Of a stretch of 37,452 bases of DNA, positions 8,362-16,674 are shown one piece after another. Position 1 is the first letter of the stretch. Each line of letters opens with the position of its first letter. The stretch spans positions 1-37,452 of the forward strand of contig CAJUPI010000026.1 in assembly GCA_910588125.1 (NCBI GenBank), read 5' to 3'. The notes under the pieces were generated by a model, which worked only from the letters and a program-made list of their open reading frames with translations, had not been told where the DNA came from and searched no databases. The stretch comes from an uncultured Lachnospiraceae bacterium (GTDB taxonomy: Bacteria > Bacillota > Clostridia > Lachnospirales > Lachnospiraceae). A program made the translations under genes and the position numbers.

Positions 8362-8432
8362 CAGGCTGGTATCGTTTTCCGGTTTGTCAGCAAACAGGGA
8401 ACGGAATACTCAACAAGGATAAGGGGGACGAC

Positions 8433-9299
8433 ATGCTTACGACAAGTAAGGAAATGCTGATGGCGGCAGCGGCGGAAGGTTACGCTGTGCCGGCGGTCAA
8501 TACGCAAGGTGGAAATTATGATATTATCTGGGCGGCCTGTAAGGCGGCAGAGGATTTGAAGTCGCCGATTATGCTGGCTCATTATGTGAGTACAGGTGCC
8601 TATTCCGGCCATGACTGGTTTGTAAATGTGTGCCGGTGGTGTGCAGCCAAGGTATCAGTGCCAGTGGCCATTCACTTAGATCACGGAGATGGATTTGATA
8701 TCTGTATGCAGGCGTTGAAGCTGGGCTTTACCTCTCTGATGATCGATGGCTCTACAAAGCCGATCGAGGAAAATGCCAGGATGACCAATGAAGTATTGAA
8801 GGTAGCAAAGTGTTTTGGGGTGCCGGTAGAGGCGGAAGTGGGAGAGCTGCTGCGCCTGGATAATATGGGAAGTGTAATGGAGAATAAGAATATCGTGGAT
8901 CCGGAGGAGGTTCGCCGATTCCTTCAGCTTTGCCATCCGGATTCCCTGGCAATCGGGATTGGCAATGCCCATGGGTATTATAAAGGAGAGCCGGATATTC
9001 ATCTGGAAATTTTGGAGGCAGTGCGTAAATTTACGGATATTCCACTGGTGCTTCATGGATGTACAGGGATGAAGGATGAGATTATCCGGGAGGCCATCCG
9101 GATGGGAGTGGCAAAGATTAATTTCGGGACGGAGATACGATATAAGTATGTGGAGCATTATGAAGAAGGATTAAAGACTATGGAGCATCAGGGCCACTCG
9201 TGGAAATTATCACAGTTTGCCAATGAGAGGCTGCAGGAGGATATGCGAAAGATTATCCGTCTGGCGGGGGCGGAAGGAAAAATCAGTTCGTCCTGTTGA
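8433..9299 (+). CDS. Class II ketose-bisphosphate aldolase
   Basis: A 288-aa zinc aldolase of the fructose/tagatose-bisphosphate family (FbaA, KbaY, GatY). Catalytic D83 and zinc ligand H84 are in HLDHG, the second ligand H180 in GNAHG, and the third H208 in LHGCTG, positions close to those of E. coli KbaY. It should cleave a phosphorylated ketose to dihydroxyacetone phosphate and an aldehyde. With the AgaS-like neighbour it resembles the end of the galactosamine/tagatose-6-phosphate route, but no phosphofructokinase or tagatose kinase gene is present. Either a kinase elsewhere is used, or the enzyme takes a monophosphate. Family is secure; substrate is inference. Confidence 0.88.
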   Translation: MLTTSKEMLMAAAAEGYAVPAVNTQGGNYDIIWAACKAAEDLKSPIMLAHYVSTGAYSGHDWFVNVCRWCAAKVSVPVAIHLDHGDGFDICMQALKLGFTSLMIDGSTKPIEENARMTNEVLKVAKCFGVPVEAEVGELLRLDNMGSVMENKNIVDPEEVRRFLQLCHPDSLAIGIGNAHGYYKGEPDIHLEILEAVRKFTDIPLVLHGCTGMKDEIIREAIRMGVAKINFGTEIRYKYVEHYEEGLKTMEHQGHSWKLSQFANERLQEDMRKIIRLAGAEGKISSSC

Positions 9300-9378
9300 A
9301 CCGGTTTTATGGATGATTTTTACAGGCCGGACGATAGTTATATTCATTTAAAATTTTAAAAGATAAAAAGGAGATAGC

Positions 9379-10437
9379 ATGGATAGGAAAAATAGTGAAT
9401 TGACTTACAGAGAGATGTATGGGCAGCCGGCGTCTTTTCAGGCGATTAATGATTCGCTGGGAGAAATTTACGGGGTGCTGGACCGGGTGTTTGCAGAAAA
9501 GTATGACGAGCTAATATTTACAGGCTGTGGAACTTCTCTGTACTTGGCTCAGGCATCGGCTCATGCTTTCGGAAGCTGCACGGGGATCCCGGCTAAGGGG
9601 ATGTGCTGCTCGGAGCTGTATTATTTCCCGGAAACTTATGTGGGTAAGGGCAGGAAGGTGCTGGTGCTGCCCATTACCAGAAAGAGCTATACTACAGAGG
9701 TACGGATGGCGATTGACAAAGTGAGGAGCTTTGAGGGTGTGAAGACGCTGGCCATTACCTGCGATCCGGACAGTGCCCAATATAATGATTTTATGATCCT
9801 TTCTCCGGAGACGGCGGAGGACAGCGTGATTATGACGCGATCCTTTACCAGTATGGTGTATCTGGCAGTGATCCTGGCCTTCTATGCAGGAGGGCAGAAG
9901 GATAAGATTGATGCCATGAAAGATTATGGGAAACAGTCAGAAGCGTTTTTAAAGGCCAGTGACGAGATGGCAAAGCGGATTGTGAAAGAACATCCAAAGC
10001 TGAACCTCTATATTACTCTGGGACAGGGGAGCAATTATGGGATTGCCAATGAGTGTATGAACAAAATGAAAGAGATGAGCCTCAGCAACTCGGAGGCGTA
10101 TTATACCCTGGAGTATCGTCATGGGCCTATGAGCCTGGTGGATGATAAGACGATGATCCTTTTGTTGGGAAATGAAGAAACCGTGGAAGGAGATGCGAAG
10201 CTTTTAGAGGAGATGAAGAGCTATGGTGCAGTGGTTCTGGCGGTAGGCGCCAGGGCGTCAGAGCGCTATAGCGCGGCGGATTATGCGCTGGAGCTGGATT
10301 TTGGATATGACAGCCTGCAAAACGGGGCTATGATCGGATTTATCGGGCAGATGATGGGGTATTATCTGGCAGAGCAGAAGGGGCTGGATGCGGATACGCC
10401 AAGACATTTGTCCCAGGCGATTGTAATCAAGGATTAA
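9379..10437 (+). CDS. SIS-domain sugar-phosphate isomerase/deaminase (AgaS-like)
   Basis: A 352-aa cytoplasmic protein with two sugar-isomerase (SIS) domains and no glutaminase domain. FTGCGTS at 47-53 starts the first phosphate-binding site, EDSVIMTRSFTSM resembles AgaS and GlmS relatives, and YRHGPMSLVDD in the second half matches the conserved HGP motif. AgaS-type proteins convert galactosamine 6-phosphate to tagatose 6-phosphate with loss of ammonia; FrlB relatives act on fructoselysine phosphate. One oddity is that the usual SxSGxT/S phosphate loop of domain 1 reads PITRKSYTTEV, without the glycine. It is the last gene of the operon, followed by a terminator at 10483. A hexosamine or ketose phosphate is the likely substrate; an exact call is not possible. 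Confidence 0.75.
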   Translation: MDRKNSELTYREMYGQPASFQAINDSLGEIYGVLDRVFAEKYDELIFTGCGTSLYLAQASAHAFGSCTGIPAKGMCCSELYYFPETYVGKGRKVLVLPITRKSYTTEVRMAIDKVRSFEGVKTLAITCDPDSAQYNDFMILSPETAEDSVIMTRSFTSMVYLAVILAFYAGGQKDKIDAMKDYGKQSEAFLKASDEMAKRIVKEHPKLNLYITLGQGSNYGIANECMNKMKEMSLSNSEAYYTLEYRHGPMSLVDDKTMILLLGNEETVEGDAKLLEEMKSYGAVVLAVGARASERYSAADYALELDFGYDSLQNGAMIGFIGQMMGYYLAEQKGLDADTPRHLSQAIVIKD

Positions 10438-10482
10438 GCCGTAAGGCTTGTGGAGAATCGTGAAAGAGAAAAGGAGTTTTGG

Positions 10483-10526
10483 GGAAGCCGGTGACACAGG
10501 CAGCAAGTGGCATCGGCTTCCTTTTT
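10483..10526 (+). terminator. Rho-independent terminator of the sugar operon
   Basis: GGAAGCCG at 10483-10490 pairs with CGGCTTCC at 10514-10521, followed by TTTTT. It lies between the SIS gene and the convergent aroA gene. On the minus strand it has no T-run, so it serves mainly the + strand. Confidence 0.8.
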
Positions 10527-10532
10527 GAAAAG

Positions 10533-11810
10533 TCAGATTTTCAAAAGCTCTAGATCCCGGTAAAATCCGGGATAAGAAATATTGACACATTCGGCGCCAC
10601 GGATTTCGGTTTCCCCTTCGGCCAGGCAAGAAACAACGGCAAAGGTCATGGCAATCCGATGGTCCAGACGACTGTCAATGACAGCCCCGTGTAAAGGAGA
10701 GCCGCCGCGGATGATCATGCCGTCCGCCGTTTCCTCCACATCGGCTCCCATGGCGGAAAGGTTGCGGACCATGACATCGATCCGGTTGGACTCCTTGACC
10801 TTGAGCTCGGCAGCATCGCGGATGACGGTTTCACCATCGGCGAAGCAGGCCATGACAGCGATGATGGGCAGCTCGTCGATCAGGGTCGGGATGATGGCGC
10901 CGCCGATGGTGATTCCGTGGAGCCGGCTGCTTTTGACTAAGATATCGGCCACGGGTTCGCTGGCATCCAGGTTTTCATTGAGCAGGGTAAGGTCAGCGCC
11001 CATTTCCCGGCAAACTCTTAAGATACCGTCGCGGGTGGGGTTGATGCCTACGCCGCGGATGAGAATTTCGGAGCCGGGAACGAGCAGTCCGGCGGCAAGA
11101 AAAAATGCGGCGGAGGAAATATCGCCGGGAATCCGGATTTTCTGCCCATAAAGCTCGTCTGCCGGTTGGATCACGGCAGTGGTATCCTCTGTATGGATGG
11201 CGGCGCCAAAGCAGGAAAGCATCAGCTCTGTGTGATTGCGGGAGACGTAAGGCTCTGTTACCCGGGTTTCACCATCTGCGTAGAGGCCGGCCAGAAGAAC
11301 AGCAGATTTCACCTGTGCAGAAGCAACCGGGGAATGGTAATGAATGCCGTGGAGCAGGGATCCGGTGATCTCCAGCGGAGCACAGCCATTGTCCTGCAGG
11401 CTGCGAATTTTAGCGCCCATCTGGGAGAGCGGGTCAAGAATTCGCTTCATAGGACGCTTTTGAATGGAGGAATCACCGGTCAGGGTGACTGTGAAATCCT
11501 GAGCAGAAAGAATGCCGGAAATCAGACGGGTGGTGGTCCCGCTGTTGCCGCAGTCTAAGACGGTATCCGGTTTTGCCAGGCCGCGCATCCCACGGCCGTG
11601 TACCAGGACAGCGTTGCCATTGTTTTCAATCTCAATGCCCATTTTGCGGAAGCAGGAGATGGTGGAAAGACAATCGGCACCTTGAAGAAAGTTATGGATT
11701 TCGGTGGTTCCGCGGGCAATAGAACCAAACATTACACTCCGGTGGGAAATGGATTTGTCACCGGGGATAGTTACCTCACCCCGAAGGGGGCCACATTGGG
11801 AAAATTTCAT
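10533..11810 (-). CDS. aroA: 3-phosphoshikimate 1-carboxyvinyltransferase (EPSP synthase)
   Basis: A 425-aa cytoplasmic shikimate-pathway enzyme that joins phosphoenolpyruvate to shikimate 3-phosphate. The N-terminal GDKSISHRSVMFGSIA motif, the PEP-binding LDCGNSGTTTRL loop, GDSSIQKRPM, and LIDELPIIAVMACFADG with the catalytic Asp-Glu region are all present; length is normal. The GNSGTTTRL form resembles Bacillus-type synthases more than the NAGTAMRP of E. coli AroA. The ATG follows GAGGAA. It is the third gene of a minus-strand operon aroF-tyrA-aroA, 68 bases after tyrA, converging on the sugar operon. Identification is secure. Confidence 0.96.
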   Translation of the reverse strand: MKFSQCGPLRGEVTIPGDKSISHRSVMFGSIARGTTEIHNFLQGADCLSTISCFRKMGIEIENNGNAVLVHGRGMRGLAKPDTVLDCGNSGTTTRLISGILSAQDFTVTLTGDSSIQKRPMKRILDPLSQMGAKIRSLQDNGCAPLEITGSLLHGIHYHSPVASAQVKSAVLLAGLYADGETRVTEPYVSRNHTELMLSCFGAAIHTEDTTAVIQPADELYGQKIRIPGDISSAAFFLAAGLLVPGSEILIRGVGINPTRDGILRVCREMGADLTLLNENLDASEPVADILVKSSRLHGITIGGAIIPTLIDELPIIAVMACFADGETVIRDAAELKVKESNRIDVMVRNLSAMGADVEETADGMIIRGGSPLHGAVIDSRLDHRIAMTFAVVSCLAEGETEIRGAECVNISYPGFYRDLELLKI

Positions 11811-11878
11811 AGTCGATATTCCTCGCTTTTCTTTACTGAGGTTTACTGAAGGTATGGTAGATCAGTGCACCTGCTGCG

Positions 11879-12973
11879 CTATCGGATCAGCTCGTAATTA
11901 TATTTTTTCAGCTGTTTCCATGCTGCATTCATAGCGGATTCTTCGTAGAAGGTGATCCGCAATGCCCCTTCTCCATGCTCGCGGTTGTGATTGATACCGA
12001 TATTTTTGATATTGATACCGCGTGCGCTTAAAATGACAGACAAGGTGGAGATGGATCCCGGCTCGTCCACAATGTCCACGGTAAAAGAATAGTCCGGCGG
12101 CACGGAACCCTTAGAGACATCGGAGATGGAATTGCGGTAGGTGCGGGATTGCTCAAACAGCTCATAAACAGTATGGCTGTCATGTTGGTGCAGGCTTTTA
12201 AGAATATGCTGCAAGGAAGCAATATAAGAATTTAACATTTCACTGATGGGACCGGTGTTGGTCATGCAGATTTGTTCCCACATCTCCGGAGAGGAAGAGG
12301 CGATGCGGGTGATGTCTTTAAAACCGCCGGCGGCCAATTGTTTCATCAGTTCTTCGCTGTCATCACAATCCCGGACGAGATTGACCAGGCTGGAGGCGAT
12401 AATATGGGGAAGATGGCTGATGGCAGCGACAATCCGGTCATGCTTTTCGTAATCGAGTACGATCGGCAGAGAGCCGATCAACCGGGCAATCGCTGTCATT
12501 TTTTCAACATCCTCCTGACGGGAATGGGGAGTGGAAGTGATGATGTAATAAGCGTTTTCCAAAAGGTGATCGGTGGCATTTTCATAGCCGGTTTTCTCGG
12601 AGCCCGCCATAGGATGACCGCCCACAAAGCAATGCTCCATCCCCAGCTCGCGGACTGTCCGGTGAATATCGGTTTTTGTGCTGCCGACATCCGTTACAAT
12701 TGCGCCATCCTTCAGATAGGGGCCGATTTCCCGAAGATAGCGGGCGTTGTATTCCACAGGGGTGCACAGAAAAATAATATCACATATTCGAAGACGTTCG
12801 CCCACACCGTCTAATATTTCGTCGACAATGCCATCCTGCATGGCCAGCTCGAGCTTCGAGCGGGTCCGCATGTAGGCAAGAATTTTTATGTCCGGCCAGG
12901 CACGCTTCAGACCCTTGGCAATCGAACCGCCGATCAAGCCAAGGCCGATAAAGCCAATCACAGTGTCTGTCAT
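11879..12973 (-). CDS. tyrA: Prephenate dehydrogenase with ACT domain
   Basis: A 364-aa NAD-dependent enzyme that oxidises and decarboxylates prephenate to 4-hydroxyphenylpyruvate for tyrosine. The N-terminal Rossmann motif GFIGLGLIGGSIAKGLK starts near residue 6, GGHPMAGSEKTGYENA near residue 119 is a signature of the family, and SHLPHIIASSLV follows. The last 70 or so residues (SFTVDIVDEPGSISTLSVILSARGINIKNIGI) form an ACT domain, suggesting feedback control by tyrosine. Its ATG overlaps the aroF stop codon by 4 bases (ATGA), so the two are translationally coupled. Identification is secure. Confidence 0.95.
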   Translation of the reverse strand: MTDTVIGFIGLGLIGGSIAKGLKRAWPDIKILAYMRTRSKLELAMQDGIVDEILDGVGERLRICDIIFLCTPVEYNARYLREIGPYLKDGAIVTDVGSTKTDIHRTVRELGMEHCFVGGHPMAGSEKTGYENATDHLLENAYYIITSTPHSRQEDVEKMTAIARLIGSLPIVLDYEKHDRIVAAISHLPHIIASSLVNLVRDCDDSEELMKQLAAGGFKDITRIASSSPEMWEQICMTNTGPISEMLNSYIASLQHILKSLHQHDSHTVYELFEQSRTYRNSISDVSKGSVPPDYSFTVDIVDEPGSISTLSVILSARGINIKNIGINHNREHGEGALRITFYEESAMNAAWKQLKKYNYELIR

Positions 12974-13986
12974 CCCAGCTTCCTCCCCTCCAATTGGGCA
13001 TACGACCTTAAGGAGGCTGTCAATTGTTCAAACTGTTCAAAGGTCAGTGACTGAGGGCCGTCGGAAAGTGCGCGGGCTGGGTCGGGATGGACCTCGATCA
13101 TCAGTCCGTCGGCTCCGGCAGCGATGGCGCATTTGGCCAGTGGTGGTACATAGGCGCGCACGCCGGTGGCGTGGCTGGGATCTACAATAACAGGCAGATG
13201 GCTTTTGCCGCGCAGCACCGGCACAGCGCTGATGTCCAGGGTGTTGCGGGTACTCGTTTCATAAGTACGGATACCCCGTTCACAGAGAACGACCCGCTCG
13301 TTGCCTTCTGACATGATGTATTCGGCAGCATTCAGCCATTCGTCGATGGTAGCGGAGAGCCCCCGTTTTAAAAGTACGGGAATTCCGGCTTTGCCGGCTT
13401 CTTTTAAAAGTTCAAAATTCTGCATATTTCGTGCACCGATCTGCAGCATATCCACATATTTGACTGCCGTCTCAATCGCATGGTGGCTGGTGACCTCGCA
13501 GATAACGGCCAGTCCGGTGGTCTCTCTGGCTTCCTTCATATATTTCAGCCCTTCTTCTTCAAGTCCCTGGAAGGAGTAGGGAGAAGTGCGCGGCTTATAG
13601 GCGCCGCCCCGCAGAAAGTTGGCGCCGGCTTTTTTCACAGCGATGGCAGTCTCCAGAAGCTGTTCCCGGCTTTCCACCGCACAGGGACCGGCCATGATGG
13701 TCAGGGTTTTTGGACCAATGGAGGTATTGCCCACCAAAACGGTGGAAGCGTCCGGGTGAAACTTGCGGTTGGCAAGCTTATAGGACTCGGTGACAGCGAC
13801 TACCTTATCTACGCCGTCGGCAATCTCAAAGTTGATTCCGTTTAGTTTGGACTTGTCACCAACGACGCCGACGATAGTGACCTCATGTCCCTCGGACAGA
13901 TGAACCTGCAAGCCCTTGGCTTCAATTTGGTTGGTTACTCCCTTTATCGCCTCTTTGGAGGCATTTGGTTTCATAATAATAATCAT
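12970..13986 (-). CDS. aroF: 3-deoxy-7-phosphoheptulonate synthase (DAHP synthase)
   Basis: A 338-aa first enzyme of the shikimate pathway, condensing erythrose 4-phosphate with phosphoenolpyruvate. It is of the type I-beta, Thermotoga-like form: an N-terminal ferredoxin-like regulatory domain (about residues 1-70, MIIIMKPNAS...) precedes the barrel, which contains MAGPCAVESREQLLETA, LRGGAYKPRTSPYSFQG, IGARNMQNFELL, LLKRGLSATIDEW and VDPSHATG. The start is supported by GAGGA 7 bases upstream and a consensus promoter. It is the first gene of the aroF-tyrA-aroA operon. The N-terminal domain probably mediates feedback by an aromatic amino acid. Confidence 0.95.
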   Translation of the reverse strand: MIIIMKPNASKEAIKGVTNQIEAKGLQVHLSEGHEVTIVGVVGDKSKLNGINFEIADGVDKVVAVTESYKLANRKFHPDASTVLVGNTSIGPKTLTIMAGPCAVESREQLLETAIAVKKAGANFLRGGAYKPRTSPYSFQGLEEEGLKYMKEARETTGLAVICEVTSHHAIETAVKYVDMLQIGARNMQNFELLKEAGKAGIPVLLKRGLSATIDEWLNAAEYIMSEGNERVVLCERGIRTYETSTRNTLDISAVPVLRGKSHLPVIVDPSHATGVRAYVPPLAKCAIAAGADGLMIEVHPDPARALSDGPQSLTFEQFEQLTASLRSYAQLEGRKLG

Positions 13987-14038
13987 AAGAAGATCCTCGC
14001 AATGTTCTGTTATTGGTAGTGATTGATTTTCTCCCGCT

Positions 14039-14067
14039 ATTTTAGCGCACTAGGGGGTAATTGTCAA
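14039..14067 (-). promoter_or_regulatory. Promoter of the aroF-tyrA-aroA operon
   Basis: Read on the minus strand, TTGACA (14067-14062) and TAAAAT (14044-14039) are separated by 17 bp. The leader is only about 45 bases, so there is no room for a T-box or long attenuator. Confidence 0.85.
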
Positions 14068-14132
14068 CGCTTTGAGGCTTTAAAGTTTGACGCTTTAAAG
14101 TGGAGGGGGGTGAATGTTTTGGCGGGAGGTAC

Positions 14133-14373
14133 GCCTTGGAGGACGGAGGGGGACGGCAGACAGCCGGCCGGGGCTTTTTCCCGTTTCGGGATTAAGAAGC
14201 CCTAACCTTACTGAATTTTGCTAAAAGCGAAACGAAAATGCCCAAACTCGCTTCGCTCAGACAGTGTGCATTTTCGTTTCAGCGCAAAATCCGGTAAGCT
14301 AAGGGCTTCTAAATCCCTGCAAAAGTCAAAAGCTCCGGCCGGCTGTCTGCCGTCCCCCTCCGTCCTCCAAGGC
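14133..14373. repeat. Palindromic element copy D with divergent 39-bp arms
   Basis: The outer arms 14133-14171 and 14335-14373 are perfect inverted repeats of 39 bp, rich in G+C (GCCTTGGAGGACGG...). Their sequence is unrelated to the arms of copies E and F, yet they frame the same inner sequence: GTTTCGGGATTAAGAAGCCC, GCGAAACGAAAATGCCC, central loop CTCGCTTCGCTCAGACAG and GGGCTTCTAAATCCCTGC. The standard GGTACGCC boundary precedes the left arm. It lies upstream of the aro promoter, in a 1,030-bp gene-free stretch (13987-15018) filled mainly by repeats. Confidence 0.85.
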
Positions 14374-14431
14374 TGTCTGTTGGCGGGCATAGTGAAAAAG
14401 ATGCGGGATGCTAGGGCGGGAGGATGCCGGC

Positions 14432-14488
14432 CAATGTCATGATGTTGCGGATTGCTCCGCATTTTATGCTCCCACAATCCTGAAACAC
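14432..14488 (+). repeat. Second intergenic repeat family, contiguous copy
   Basis: CAATGTCATGATGTTG (14432-14447) runs directly into GCGGATTGCTCCGC and a tail ending CCTGAAACAC (to 14488). It matches 2109-2198 in inverted orientation, where the blocks are split. A short hairpin (GCGGA/TCCGC) is its only structure; no protein is encoded. Confidence 0.65.
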
Positions 14489-14578
14489 CTCAAATTCGCT
14501 CATTTTTTCTGTGGAAAATGGCTGCTTTTCGGTGTTTTTGCGGGTCCCAAGGTCAAAAATCCTTTTGACCCTGGTATC

Positions 14579-14860
14579 ATGTCATTAAGTTTATCTCTGA
14601 GAATACTCAGCCAGGGAACAAGGAGCGGGAAGCGGCGGGGAATGCTCGGCTGATTTTGACTTTGCAGGGATTTAGAAGTCCTTAAATCTCTGAGTTTTGC
14701 GGGGAAACAAAAATGCACACTGTCTGAGCGAAGCGAGTTTGGGCATTTTCGTTTCGCTTTTCGCAAAAATCAGAGATTTTAGGAATTCTTGATCCCGAAA
14801 CGGGAAAAAGCAGCCGAGCATTCCCCGCCGCTTCCCGCTCCTTGTTCCCTGGCGTACCTT
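14579..14860 (+). repeat. Palindromic element copy E
   Basis: The left terminus ATGTCATTAAG and GAGAATACTCAG lead into 42-bp outer arms at 14611-14652 and 14811-14852 that are perfect inverted repeats. Inner arms (GGGATTTAGAAGTCC and its counterpart GGAATTCTTGATCCC) flank the central loop CTGTCTGAGCGAAGCGAG. The right terminus is truncated after GGCGTACC. Against copy F the arm differs at five positions, each matched by the compensating change on the opposite arm. Confidence 0.9.
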
Positions 14861-14886
14861 TCAAGACATATTTTGTAATGAAAAAA

Positions 14887-14903
14887 ATAACTTTTTAAGT
14901 TAT
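14887..14903. other. Palindrome upstream of the GH4 gene
   Basis: ATAACTT and AAGTTAT are perfect 7-bp inverted repeats around TTT. It lies in an AT-rich stretch between repeat E and the GH4 start and may be an operator for the RpiR-type regulator. A promoter downstream is not clear (TTGACA at 14937 lacks a well-placed -10). Confidence 0.35.
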
Positions 14904-15018
14904 ATATATTTAAATAAGGCATCATATCCAAGATGTTTGACAACTATTTACATTCGTTGAGAACTGCGCTATCATGGACATATCAAAGATAACACACCAT
15001 AATGAAGGGAGAATGGGA

Positions 15019-16344
15019 ATGAAAACTTATAACGTATGTATTGTCGGCGGGGGCAGCACCTATACTTTGGGGTTCTTAAAGTCTTTTGTGAGACTAAGAG
15101 AGGAATTTCCGTTAAAAAAACTGGTTCTTTTTGATATTGACAAGGAGCGTCAGGAGAAGATCGGCAAGTATGGGGAGATTCTTTTCAGGGAGAGATTTCC
15201 GGAGTTGGAGTTCCATTATACTCTGGATATCAAAGAAGCTTATGAGGGGATGGATTTTGTATTTATGCAGATGCGTGCCGGCGGTTTGCCGATGCGTGCA
15301 AAGGATGAGCATATTCCGTTGGGTATGGGCATGATCGGACAGGAAACCTGCGGTGCCGGCGGGATGGCTTATGGGCTCCGTTCCTGTGTGGATATGATTA
15401 AGGCGGTTCATGATATCCGCAAGTATGCGCCGGACGCCTGGATCCTCAACTATTCGAATCCGGCGGCTATCGTGGCCGAGGCTCTGAGAAGAGAGTTTCC
15501 CAAGGATGAGCGGATTTTGAATATCTGTGATCAGCCGGAGAATGTTGTCCGCTCCTGCAGCCGCCTGTTAGGATGCGATTGGGAGGACTTGGATCCGGTG
15601 TACTTTGGGCTGAACCATTATGGCTGGTTCACTCATATGTATGATGTACATACAGGCGAGGATCTGCTGCCAAAGATTCGTAAGAGGATTGCCGAAAATG
15701 GCTTTTTGCCTCAGGATGCGGAACAGAGAGATCAGTCCTGGCTGGACACCTATGGCATGGTTCAGACCATTATGAATGATTTTCCGGATTATCTGCCGAA
15801 TACCTATGACCAGTATTACCTGTATCCGGAATATAAGGCCAGCCATTTAAATCCTGATTTTACTCGTGCGGATGAGGTCATGGCCGGGAGAGAGAAGCGG
15901 GTGTTTACGGAATGTGAAGAGGTGATTAAGGACGGGAAGCTTGGGGACCGCTTCCATGCCATTTCTGACGTCCATGCAGAGATGATGATAAAGGTGGCTG
16001 AGTCCATTGCCTACAATCGCAATGACCGCCATATTGTGATTGTCGAGAATAACGGTGCCATTGCCAATATGCAGGACGATGCCATGGTCGAGGTGGTGTG
16101 TGAGCTGGGAATTAATGGACCGCGTCCTATGCGTGTGGGTAATATCCCGCAGTTTTACCTGGGGCTTTTGGTGAACCAGGTATCCTGTGAGAAGCTGATC
16201 GTGGATGCCTATTTTGAAAATTCCTATCAAAAAGCACTGGAAGCTTTTACGCTGAACCGTCTGATTGGCGATGCAAAGAAGGCGCGGAAGGTTTTGGATG
16301 CCCTTTTGGAGGCAAATAAGGGAATGTGGCCAGAGCTTCGGTGA
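15019..16344 (+). CDS. GH4 family 6-phospho-alpha-glucosidase
   Basis: A 441-aa NAD- and Mn-dependent glycosidase of family GH4, cytoplasmic. Seen: the NAD motif VGGGSTYTLGFLKSF at the N-terminus, MRAGGLPMR, GQETCGAGGMAYGLRS, LNYSNPAAIVAEALRR, the metal-site cysteine in NICDQPENV, and FGLNHYGWF with the metal-site histidine. Length and motifs match MalH/GlvA-type enzymes that open maltose 6'-phosphate and related phospho-alpha-glucosides; alpha-galactosidases of GH4 are the main alternative. The ATG at 15019 is chosen because AGGGA lies 8 bases upstream; earlier in-frame ATGs at 14974 and 15013 give extra N-terminal residues the family lacks. A IIA gene and a sugar-sensing regulator follow, so a PTS-imported disaccharide is likely. 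Confidence 0.88.
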   Translation: MKTYNVCIVGGGSTYTLGFLKSFVRLREEFPLKKLVLFDIDKERQEKIGKYGEILFRERFPELEFHYTLDIKEAYEGMDFVFMQMRAGGLPMRAKDEHIPLGMGMIGQETCGAGGMAYGLRSCVDMIKAVHDIRKYAPDAWILNYSNPAAIVAEALRREFPKDERILNICDQPENVVRSCSRLLGCDWEDLDPVYFGLNHYGWFTHMYDVHTGEDLLPKIRKRIAENGFLPQDAEQRDQSWLDTYGMVQTIMNDFPDYLPNTYDQYYLYPEYKASHLNPDFTRADEVMAGREKRVFTECEEVIKDGKLGDRFHAISDVHAEMMIKVAESIAYNRNDRHIVIVENNGAIANMQDDAMVEVVCELGINGPRPMRVGNIPQFYLGLLVNQVSCEKLIVDAYFENSYQKALEAFTLNRLIGDAKKARKVLDALLEANKGMWPELR

Positions 16345-16356
16345 TGGCTGGTGTTG

Positions 16357-16665
16357 AATGTCATTAAGTTTATCTCTGAGAATGCTCAGCCAGGGAAAAA
16401 GGAGTGGGAAGCGGCGGAAAATGCTCTGCTGATTTTGACTTTGCAGGGATTTAGAAGTCCTTAAATCCCTGAATTTTGCCTGGAAACGAAAAGCCACACT
16501 GTTTGAGCGAAGCGAGTTTGGGGATTTTCGTTTTGCTTTTCGCAAAAATTCAGAGATTTTAGGACTTCTTGATCCCGAAACTGGAAAAATCAGCAGAGCA
16601 TTTTCCGCCGCTTCCCACTCCTTTTTCCCTGGCGTATCTTCTGAGAAAATTAGCTTAATGACATT
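16357..16665 (+). repeat. Palindromic MITE-like element copy F, complete
   Basis: The ends AATGTCATTAAG (16357-16368) and CTTAATGACATT (16654-16665) are perfect 12-bp terminal inverted repeats. Outer arms 16390-16431 and 16591-16632 pair perfectly over 42 bp, inner arms pair less well, and the loop is CTGTTTGAGCGAAGCGAG. GGCTGGTGT occurs on both sides (16346-16354 and 16667-16675), a 9-bp target-site duplication. No protein is encoded. It separates the convergent ends of the GH4 and RpiR genes and could act as a two-way terminator; its right-hand repeat touches the regulator's stop codon. Confidence 0.9.
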
Positions 16666-16674
16666 GGGCTGGTG

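Noticed and set aside
10533..13986. Plus-strand open frames across the aro operon (for example 10582-11151)
   Set aside because: They are the antisense of aroA, tyrA and aroF, whose minus-strand motifs are unambiguous.
14200..14864. Possible CRISPR array or tandem repeats in the long gene-free stretch
   Set aside because: The repeats are two large palindromic elements plus one other repeat, with no regular short repeat-spacer pattern.
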